A DNA stretch of 27,117 nucleotides from Thoreauomyces humboldtii. Lineage: Eukaryota; Chytridiomycota; Chytridiomycetes; Spizellomycetales; Powellomycetaceae. The notes under the pieces were generated by a model that was not told the origin of the DNA, did no database searches, and saw nothing but the letters and a program-made list of their open reading frames with translations. Positions 20,173-27,117 of this stretch are shown piece by piece. The stretch spans positions 1 to 27,117 of the forward strand of contig JADGJA010000261.1 of assembly GCA_027596035.1 (NCBI GenBank), given 5' to 3'. Positions within the stretch are counted from its first letter, which is position 1; each line of letters begins with the position of its first letter. Both the position numbers and the translations under genes were made by a program.

Positions 20173-23100
20173 TTACGGGCTACGCACATCGAGGTCGGCC
20201 ATGAAATCCTCATCCAGGACCTTTCTCGCCATATCCGCAAACTTCCTCTCCCAAGCTTCACCACCACCCGTCTCCACTCTCTTCAAGAGTCTCGTCACGG
20301 CTTTCCTTACCCGATTCCATAGCCAGGGTGTCCCCGTCTCGGTGACTTTGCCTTCCCTGACGGCGCCGACCATCTTGCCCAGCACCAGCTCGTCCTTCTC
20401 CTCGTCCTCATCGTCATCCCGCCCTCCGCCTTTGGAGTCGGGCGGCGCGACCGAGAAGCACGGTAGGAGATCGTACAACTCTGTCCAAAAGACGCGTCGG
20501 ACCTCCACGTCGTCGACGTGCAGGAAGCAGAGCACGTAGCGAGCGAAGGTCGGATCTCCGTACGAGATGGCCGCGAACTGCTCCACGAGTCGGGTGAAGA
20601 ATCGGAGGAGGGAGGAGGCGGACGGGAACGCCGACGTCAGGTCCAACGACGCCGTCGAGGCGTCGCAGCAGCGGGCGAGCGTCGATTCCAGGAGGACGGA
20701 CACGCGGGGATCCGAGAAGGGTTCCTGGCCGGTGGAGGAACCGGGTAGGAGGAACGTGTTGGCGGATCGGACAATCTTCGTGCCGGGTGATACACCCTTC
20801 AAGCATCCGGTGCGATCCAGTCGTTCGATGATCCTCAACGATTCCAAGACGATCTCGATGTCAGAGGTCGCGTCCGGGTGCACTATGGCGGCCCCGACCA
20901 TGCCGTCCAGGACGGCGTACATCCAGTCTGGACGACAGGGCATCCCGCATGTGCAGGACATGAGGAGGGTTTCGGGTATCCGTTTGTTGCGTCCGTGAAT
21001 GCCCTCGGAAAGGATGAGGGATTTTTCGCCGTACAGAGACCGGTCCAGCATGTCTTGGACGTGGAGTCTTGCCGTTGCGATGGGATCCTCTTGGCTATCC
21101 GTAACGGCGGCAAGCTGAGGAGGGGCCTCTCCGATTTCGGATGCTATTTTATCCTGCACACGGTTGTGCAGAATGTAAAGATTGAGAAGTCGGCCTGCTG
21201 CTGCCTCGTCTCCGGGGAGGAGACTCGCAAGCCCTTTCATGGCGAGGGCACAGTCCACAACAATGGAATCCGAGGAACGATGTGGAGCCGCCAGGAACGC
21301 TGTCGCGACCTTTGCTTTCCCAGTTACGAAGCATCGAATCCAGTCTCCTCTCGAAGTGGCAATGTCATGTTCCAAAACGTGGCGGGCGATCGGTGTGAGG
21401 TTTGTAACCATCTGGAGCGAGAGGGGGGACCACGTTTTCGATGTAGCATGGAACATCGTTACGAGCTCAAGAATCGAAGAAAGGTAGTCCAGACCATGCG
21501 AAAGCAACACCAACGCATTGGCAGCTTCCACCCGGGGCTTGTCCTGCAGGCCCAAAAAGTGTATTGGCAGCGCCGACACGAGACCTTTGACCGCACGGTC
21601 CGCAGAAGTCGTCAGCTGTACAAGCCACATCATGCGGGTGCGACCGATTCCTCCCGTTGTCCGCTGCACCACGAGCTGGCGAACTCGTTCTGCATAACTT
21701 GCAGCCTTTCCTTCGTCCACGAAACGCTTTCCGTATTCCGCCAGCACATCGTATACAGCTGATTCGTAGGCGTCATCGTTGCCCAGACTGGGATTCGAGA
21801 CATGGTTGACGATCACTTCCACGAACGGACCCGCAGCATCATCGGGTCCACCGACATCCAGCATCTCTCCGAACGATCTGAGAAGCACAGCGAACATCCT
21901 CAGAAACGCGATCCTTGCGTTCCGTTGAAGATCCGCGTGGTCCGTCCGTCCACCACCAGTAGCGAAGAGGGCTCGCGCAGCTTCGAACAGACTGCTTCGA
22001 TACTCGTCCACCACGGCGGCGGACAGACCGTACATGAACAGCACCGTCAGGGCCTTCCACGCCTGCGTTTGGAGCGTCCAAGCGGTTTCAGTGGTGGCGG
22101 GAACGATGATGTAGCGGAAGACATCGTGGGCGACGCCGATGCGAACGAGACTCTCGGCTACGTCCCTGCTGGCCCTGCACAAGACGATGATCAGCCTCAT
22201 AGTGACGATGCGGGCCGACCCATCCTCCTCGCTCGCCGGCCACGTGGCCCTGAGGAACCGAGCGTGGATGAGCTGCACGAGTCCTTGACACTCGGCGATC
22301 TCTTCGGCTGTCTCTCTAGAATGCCTGGCTATCCGGACGAGGGTGTGCACGATGTCGAGGACGCACTGAAGTGGCAGAAGACGAGCGGGCCCGATCAGGT
22401 AACTGAATCGCGTGAGGACGTTGGTCCTCAAAAGACCCAAAACCGCGTCTCTCCTGAGCAACGAAATGACCGCCTCTAGAGTTCCGTCGTCCTCGGCTTC
22501 CTCCTCGTAAGGAGCCCCCAGACCCGTCGCTCTGATTCGGAACATCTCGACGCTAGCAACGGAAGCCTCGAATGTTCGATGTCCCGTGCGACCGAGTTCC
22601 GCGCGTTCCCAAAGGATCTCCTCCTCATCGCCCGTCAACCGTCCCGTGCCGAGGATCGCCGCGATTCCCTCTATGGCACATGCGAGCCCGGAGCCACTCG
22701 TATCGTCTAACGCCACCCGCAGGTTCAGCAAAGCGTTCTTCCTGACCATCTGCAAAGCCACGCCTCTTCCGGTCACAGTTCCGTAGGTCCCCTCATGAAC
22801 GTTCCCCGCTATCCCAGCCAAGATCTTGAGTGCCAGGGCGCGCTGCGGTGGACTCGTGCTTCGGGACAGTGAGAGGACCTCGTCGAGAGTGTACCCGGCT
22901 TTTGCAGGATCCGCTCCGTGATGATGTAGACCGTGGTGATGAGGTATCTCGGTATCGGTGGGTCGAACGATGGCAGCAGAAAAGTCGAAACGAATGGCGG
23001 AAAAGTCGCCTTCCTCGGTACCGGTGGGTTCGGTCTCCAGAAGGTCTGATGTCCATTCCAGTTTTTCGTATTCGTGCTGGGCGGGAGGAATCCATGGCGG

Positions 23101-24072
23101 TGGTTGTGGGCGTTTTGGACGATGCGAAGCGACGGACTCGTCCTCCGCGAACACTACGCGTGGGTTTAGTTCAGAATTGGCAGGAACCTCTTCTCCATTC
23201 TCAGAATCTTGGTATTCTTCATTTGACGGTTCGCTCGACCTGGCGACCTCCATAGCGGATCCGTCTGACGGGTCGCTGACAGGAGCCTGCACCACGTCAC
23301 TGTACTTCTTTGCCGCCCTCGTCCTTAGCATTGCCACTAGGGCTGGATCCAGTTTTTCCAAAATCTCTCGTTGTGCTTCTTCGATCTCCGACTTGGACAT
23401 GCCCTCGATGGCACGAACGTTCTCGTCATGAACGCCCTTTTCTTCGGTGACAACGTCACTATCTCCCGCCAAAGAGGCTTCTCCAAAGACCTGCCCGGGA
23501 GTCCTCGTATCGACAGCGTGTCTCGACCTTCCAGGTTGCTGATTTCGATCAGATCGATGTTGAACGGCGGGGAAGCCCGTCGGAGTGAGACTCGGTACCG
23601 GTGGTGGGGCGACGGATGCGGTGTCCTTTTCCACAATGTCGGAAAGGATGCGGTCCAGCCCAGCGTCCGCAGACTCGATGATGGGACGTTTGCGACCTCC
23701 GCCTGATCTCTGATCCCCACCCGAAGCCGAGTCGACGTCCTTTGGCATCATCTTTGCTCTTCGCTCCGCGAACAGAGATCTCTTTTTCGGAGCGGTTTCC
23801 ACGAAAGATGATGTCCCCCCGGCCTCGTCGCCGTCTTCTTCATCGTCATGGTCCGTCAACGTAACACCCGGCCCCCGTGCTTGGAGTGCGGCCACGGAAG
23901 GTACAGCGATCCGAGAAGCAGTTGCTGGCGGAGTTGGAATGGCAGTTGGTTTGGAACGGGTGGTGGTCGCGGCGGGGATGGATGGAGGAGCGGTGCTGAA
24001 CGAAGCGTTCTGCGCGAGTAGCGCCTCCTCGTCGTCGTGGGCCGAAGGCCGTGGGATACCCCTATAGGACAT
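20173..24072 (-). CDS. RPAP1: RPAP1-like RNA polymerase II-associated protein 1
   Basis: A single uninterrupted frame of 1,299 residues, similar in size to animal RPAP1. The N-terminal 200 residues are Pro/Ser/Thr-rich and disordered. The RPAP1 N-domain is at about 213-251 (HDENVRAIEGMSKSEIEEAQ, then REILEKLDPALVAMLRTRAAKK). The RPAP1 C-domain is at about 338-423 (KLEWTSDLLETEPTG, FSAIRFDFSAAIV, GYTLDEVLSLSRSTSPPQRA). The remaining roughly 870 residues look like alpha-helical repeat sequence. RPAP1 links Pol II with assembly and transport factors and supports Mediator contact. Absence of introns over 3.9 kb contrasts with its neighbours. It starts 178 bp from the divergent TYR1. Confidence 0.92.
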   Translation of the reverse strand: MSYRGIPRPSAHDDEEALLAQNASFSTAPPSIPAATTTRSKPTAIPTPPATASRIAVPSVAALQARGPGVTLTDHDDEEDGDEAGGTSSFVETAPKKRSLFAERRAKMMPKDVDSASGGDQRSGGGRKRPIIESADAGLDRILSDIVEKDTASVAPPPVPSLTPTGFPAVQHRSDRNQQPGRSRHAVDTRTPGQVFGEASLAGDSDVVTEEKGVHDENVRAIEGMSKSEIEEAQREILEKLDPALVAMLRTRAAKKYSDVVQAPVSDPSDGSAMEVARSSEPSNEEYQDSENGEEVPANSELNPRVVFAEDESVASHRPKRPQPPPWIPPAQHEYEKLEWTSDLLETEPTGTEEGDFSAIRFDFSAAIVRPTDTEIPHHHGLHHHGADPAKAGYTLDEVLSLSRSTSPPQRALALKILAGIAGNVHEGTYGTVTGRGVALQMVRKNALLNLRVALDDTSGSGLACAIEGIAAILGTGRLTGDEEEILWERAELGRTGHRTFEASVASVEMFRIRATGLGAPYEEEAEDDGTLEAVISLLRRDAVLGLLRTNVLTRFSYLIGPARLLPLQCVLDIVHTLVRIARHSRETAEEIAECQGLVQLIHARFLRATWPASEEDGSARIVTMRLIIVLCRASRDVAESLVRIGVAHDVFRYIIVPATTETAWTLQTQAWKALTVLFMYGLSAAVVDEYRSSLFEAARALFATGGGRTDHADLQRNARIAFLRMFAVLLRSFGEMLDVGGPDDAAGPFVEVIVNHVSNPSLGNDDAYESAVYDVLAEYGKRFVDEGKAASYAERVRQLVVQRTTGGIGRTRMMWLVQLTTSADRAVKGLVSALPIHFLGLQDKPRVEAANALVLLSHGLDYLSSILELVTMFHATSKTWSPLSLQMVTNLTPIARHVLEHDIATSRGDWIRCFVTGKAKVATAFLAAPHRSSDSIVVDCALAMKGLASLLPGDEAAAGRLLNLYILHNRVQDKIASEIGEAPPQLAAVTDSQEDPIATARLHVQDMLDRSLYGEKSLILSEGIHGRNKRIPETLLMSCTCGMPCRPDWMYAVLDGMVGAAIVHPDATSDIEIVLESLRIIERLDRTGCLKGVSPGTKIVRSANTFLLPGSSTGQEPFSDPRVSVLLESTLARCCDASTASLDLTSAFPSASSLLRFFTRLVEQFAAISYGDPTFARYVLCFLHVDDVEVRRVFWTELYDLLPCFSVAPPDSKGGGRDDDEDEEKDELVLGKMVGAVREGKVTETGTPWLWNRVRKAVTRLLKRVETGGGEAWERKFADMARKVLDEDFMADLDVRSP

Positions 24073-24191
24073 TGGTCTCCTTCAGCGAACGGGTGCTACG
24101 GTTTGCGAGTGGGTTTTCTACGGTCTACAGTAGGTCCAGACTGCGAACTGTGGTGCCACGCACTTTGTCCAGACGGTTCGGACACATCCCC

Positions 24192-24225
24192 ATGAGAAGG
24201 TGAGAGAGCCCGCCATCGTGGGCTC
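24192..24225 (+). promoter_or_regulatory. Minimal upstream ORF and hairpin before TYR1
   Basis: A three-codon frame (ATG AGA AGG TGA) lies at 24192-24203, 48 nt before the TYR1 start. Just after it, GAGCCC (24206-24211) and GGGCTC (24220-24225) form a perfect 6-bp stem with an 8-nt loop. If both are in the mRNA leader they could tune translation. Whether transcription starts upstream of them is not known. Confidence 0.3.
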
Positions 24226-24250
24226 GACATCTCGTCACCCCTTCCACACC

Positions 24251-26128
24251 ATGCAACAAGATGAGAAGGAGATCACAGAGCTCGGCATCATAGGCCTGGG
24301 TAGGTAAGGTGGAGGGGGGCGTGCTCAATCTCGTGTCTCCCTTCGAAAGTGCACTGAACATGACATGGCTTAACTCAGGTGACATGGGCCTACTTTACGC
24401 CCGTACCTTCATCGAAGCAGGATGGAAGAAGTGAGAAGAGATAGGCACCCCCTCCTCCCTGCAACCCATCACAGTAGGGTCAGCGGAAGGTTGACCGTCG
24501 TGGGTGTGTGAACCTCAGTGTAAACGTTTGCGACCTGCCGAGCCGATACGAAGAGTTGAAGGAAACTTTGAAAGGTGGGCCGACCCTCCCCCTCCTCCAT
24601 GTGAGGGAAAGGCCTCTGATGAACTTGTTTTCCAGATAGTGGATTGAGTATTCAACGTGATGGCTACAGCATCGTGCGCAGAAGCCACTGGGTCATGTAC
24701 AGCGTTGAGGCGGCCAACATCGAGCGGGTGGTGGAGCTCTACGGACCAGGTAAACCGAAGAAGGCTTGGCTTGCACCTCGATGGAATTGTGAATCCTCAT
24801 CCTCATCTCGCCTTGAAAATTTCAGCGACGAAGCTTGGGGCCATTGTTTGTGGTCAGGTAAACGAAGCCAGGGTATTACCATGGTCGCTGCTGCCGACTC
24901 CCAGGTTCTGATGTCGCCCCTTTCTCTGAACACGTATAGACATCCGTGAAAGATCCAGAAATCCGTGCATTTGAAAAGCACCTTCCATCGGACGTACACA
25001 TCGTGACCTGTCACAGCATGCACGGTCCACGGGTCAACCCGGTCAACCAACCCCTCGTCGTGATCCGACATCGAAGCACCGACGCAGCGTTGGATCTCAC
25101 CGTCCGGATCCTGGAGTCGTTGAAGAGCAACATCGTTTACCTGAACGCGTTGGACCACGATCGCATCACGGCCGACACACAGGTCGCCACCCATCTGGCG
25201 TTCCTGAGCATGGGCACCGCGTGGAAGGCCACAGAGGTCTACCCAGTTGAGTGGCCCCGATCCGCGTTCCCACCCCCGCATTTGGGACACATGAGATCCA
25301 CCCTCCATTGAAATCTGTTAAGCTGACAAAAACTTCTTCCTGTCTTTTGCTCACAGTGGGAGAACCCGTCCTACGTCGGGGGCATGGAAAACGTCAAGAC
25401 CCTTATGATGCTCCGGATGTACAGCGCAAAGTGGCACGTCTACGCCGGTCTCGCGCTATTGAATCCGAGCGCCAGGTTGCAGATTCGGCAATACGCGAGG
25501 TCCGTGTCGGACCTGTTCAAGCTCATGATACGGGAGGAGGAGGAAGCGTTTCGGGACAGGATAGGGAAGGCATCGTCCTTCGTGTTCGGTAGCAGTGACA
25601 CGATCGACCCGACAAAGCTACTGCTTTCAGATGATGTGATGGATCAGTTCAAACTGTCGGCCATCCCGGCCGAAAAGCAGAAACCGAACTCGCATCTGTC
25701 GTTGCTGGCCGTCGTGGATTGTTGGCATCAGTTGAAGATAAAGTATGTGCTGGGATTCTCGTAAGGAAGGTAGCGATAGCTCCCAGACTCACAATCGGTT
25801 CCATCTTTCCCCTAGTCCATACGACCACCTGATATGTCAGACGCCCCCGTTCCGCATGCTCCTCGGTCTGACCGAGTACCTCTTCCGCACGCCCAAGCTC
25901 CTCGACGACACGATCGCCACGGCCCTGACCGACCGCGACATCCGAGCCGACGACTGCGAGTTCTACACGGCCACGCGAGGTTGGGTCGACTGCATCGAGC
26001 TGGGCGCCTTCGACGGGTACCGGAAGCGGTTCGAGGACACGGCGAGGTTCTTCGAGGGTCGTCTGGCGGAGGGAGCCAAGGCCTCCGCGTTGCTGATAGA
26101 GACGTTGGCGAAGCGGACGGGTGGGTGA
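24251..26128 (+). CDS. TYR1: Prephenate dehydrogenase (NADP+), Tyr1 type
   Basis: The enzyme oxidatively decarboxylates prephenate to 4-hydroxyphenylpyruvate in tyrosine synthesis. I read eight exons: 24251-24299, 24379-24430, 24520-24574, 24636-24749, 24826-24857, 24940-25245, 25357-25742 and 25816-26128, about 435 residues, close to yeast Tyr1 (452). The Rossmann motif is GIIGLGDMGLLYA (GLGDMG at about 15-20), followed by the strand-2 VNVCDLPSRYEEL. GAIVCGQTSVKDPE and TCHSMHGPRV (His126, His129) are the conserved TyrA elements, and WENPSYVGGMENVK and the C-terminal helical half fit fungal Tyr1. Exon 5 is only 32 nt. In my hand count the phase of the exon 3 junctions is off by one base; I take that as a likely counting error, but a real frameshift there should be excluded. 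The 3' end is 62 bp from the convergent twin-CX9C gene. Confidence 0.92.
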
Positions 26129-26190
26129 TTGCGGTTCCCACACCATGAAAAAAAGTAAAACAAAAGAAAACAAATCGGGATGTTCCCAGC

Positions 26191-26957
26191 TCAGACGGTT
26201 GCCTTGGCGGTCTTCGCGTCCTCTTCCTCCTGCAGCTTCCGTGCTTTGAGATAGGCCGTGTCGGCTTCGTCCGCGATGAGGGCCCGCTCCCTCACCGTCA
26301 ACGCCTTTCGCGAGTATCCCAACAGCTCCATGTTGTCCTAAAGAGAGAGAGAAAAAAACAGCAAAGAGAACGATTGAGGATGGGGATGGGCAGAGACGGG
26401 CATTCGTTCCACGTGTTTCCCTTTTTTCTTTCATCCCTCGTGTTTACCTTCTGTATCTTGACGCAGTTCCAGAAGGCCGTCTTCTTGTCCTGGCACAGGG
26501 TCGCTCTCTCGATCCACCCACCGTTGACCAGACAGTGGCTGTAGACGTACTCGAGGTCCGCGCAGTTCTCCCTCGCCGCGTTCTCGACGGACCTTCCGGT
26601 CCGCTTGGAAGCGATGGCGGACCCGACCGCGTTCCGCTCCTGGACGATGAGGGCCTGGAGCTGGGCGCGTTCCTCGGGCGTCTCGGGCGGACCGTTGAGC
26701 GGGTAGTACGGGTTGTCCCAGACTTGGTCGGCGACTTGGAACGGTGGAGGTTGGGATTGGGATGGAGTGGGAGAAGGCGGTGTCGAGGAGGTTGAGGGTG
26801 CCGGTGGTGGTGCTTGCGCTCGTGCTTGGGAGGAGGGACCTGACATTGTAGGTGGAGCTGGAGAGTGCGGTGACGAGGGTGCGGCGGGGCGAGGAGTGGC
26901 GAGTCCGAGGAAGCTCAGCGTGGACGTCCAGAAGCTTTGCGAGTTGTTGCTGGACAT
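26191..26957 (-). CDS. Twin-CX9C (CHCH-type) protein of unknown function
   Basis: Two exons on the minus strand, 26957-26448 and 26337-26191, join in phase 0 to 218 residues. The first 80 residues are Pro/Ser/Ala/Thr-rich and disordered. Then come PYYPLNGPPETPEERAQL and a helical region with four cysteines, Cys132, Cys142, Cys155 and Cys165, in an exact CX9C...CX9C arrangement (NCADLEYVYSHC, then CQDKKTAFWNC). The C-terminal exon is a charged helix. Twin-CX9C proteins are usually oxidised by Mia40 in the mitochondrial intermembrane space and many help build respiratory complexes. The Trp and Phe beside the second pair recall the fungal Emi1/DUF3128 group, but I cannot assign it firmly. The start is the first ATG in the frame. 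Confidence 0.8.
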
Positions 26958-27117
26958 TGATGGTTCACGACGCGATGAACGAAGGAATCCTCTATGGCTG
27001 TACACGTACGGTACGTACGCTCGGAGTAAAGTGACTACGGGGGTAGTCAATTGTCGTAGTTGCGTCGAAGGAGGAACGAACCTGCAGTACGCTAATACCA
27101 CCCACGTGACTGTGCCT
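26958..27117. other. 5' flank of the twin-CX9C gene
   Basis: Upstream region of the minus-strand gene, reaching the end of the window. The reading frame stays open to 27101 but only from a GTG, so no longer protein is supported. The palindrome-like GTACGTACGGTACGTAC stretch near 27001-27020 is visible but has no assigned role. Confidence 0.4.

Noticed and set aside
20878..22479. Long plus-strand ORFs (294 and 225 residues) opposite RPAP1
   Set aside because: They lie antisense to a well-supported intronless coding exon in GC-rich DNA, where long shadow frames are expected, and their translations show no domain or family resemblance.
1..27117. CRISPR arrays, bacterial operons or prophage-like modules
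   Set aside because: No direct-repeat arrays or phage genes are seen, and the introns plus mitochondrial and ER proteins show nuclear eukaryotic DNA.

Overview
The window looks like nuclear DNA of a zoosporic (flagellated) fungus, most likely a chytrid in the broad sense. Three things point there. First, genes are split by short GT...AG introns, mostly 40-100 nt, in GC-rich coding sequence with many C-ending codons. Second, several products are typical of fungi: a TYR1-type prephenate dehydrogenase, a NAM9-type mitochondrial uS4, an ATP synthase subunit j, and a UBP14-like deubiquitinase. Third, the largest gene on the left encodes a SPEF2/CPC1-type protein of the motile-cilium central apparatus, which non-flagellated fungi are expected to lack. 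I cannot name the genus. All intron positions come from reading splice sites, frame continuity and family conservation by eye; none has transcript support.

Layout. Positions 1-900 show no convincing gene. 901-8344 (+) is the SPEF2/CPC1-like gene, 19 exons, about 2,091 residues, with an N-terminal CH-like domain and an internal adenylate-kinase-like domain. 8345-9465 is a non-coding gap with a perfect 12-bp inverted repeat, two tandem TGACTCA (Gcn4/AP-1-like) sites and a degenerate tRNA-like sequence. 9466-10367 (+) is a four-EF-hand centrin/calmodulin-like protein with a long basic N-terminus. 10785-11145 (-) is DPM2. 11618-14776 (+) is a USP5/UBP14-type ubiquitin hydrolase with 12 exons. 14916-16028 (+) is an ALKBH8-like RRM plus AlkB protein. 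16401-17581 (+) is mitochondrial ribosomal protein uS4m. 17904-18710 (-) is ATP synthase subunit j. 18942-19729 (+) is a short-chain dehydrogenase. 20173-24072 (-) is RPAP1 in one uninterrupted exon. 24251-26128 (+) is prephenate dehydrogenase. 26191-26957 (-) is a twin-CX9C protein.

Most genes are unrelated housekeeping functions packed closely: mitochondrial translation and energy (uS4m, subunit j, twin-CX9C), ER glycosylation (DPM2), ubiquitin recycling (USP5), tRNA wobble modification (ALKBH8-like), Pol II assembly (RPAP1) and tyrosine synthesis (TYR1). The first two genes, SPEF2/CPC1 and the EF-hand protein, may both serve the flagellar apparatus; for the EF-hand protein this is only inference. 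Divergent promoter regions are seen for DPM2/USP5, subunit j/SDR and RPAP1/TYR1. I found no obvious undescribed multi-gene system. The best candidates for a second look are the structured gap at 8345-9465, the dense 16029-16402 interval with its antisense ORF and exact 21-bp duplication, the stretch of the SPEF2 gene that is open in all three forward frames, and the twin-CX9C protein.
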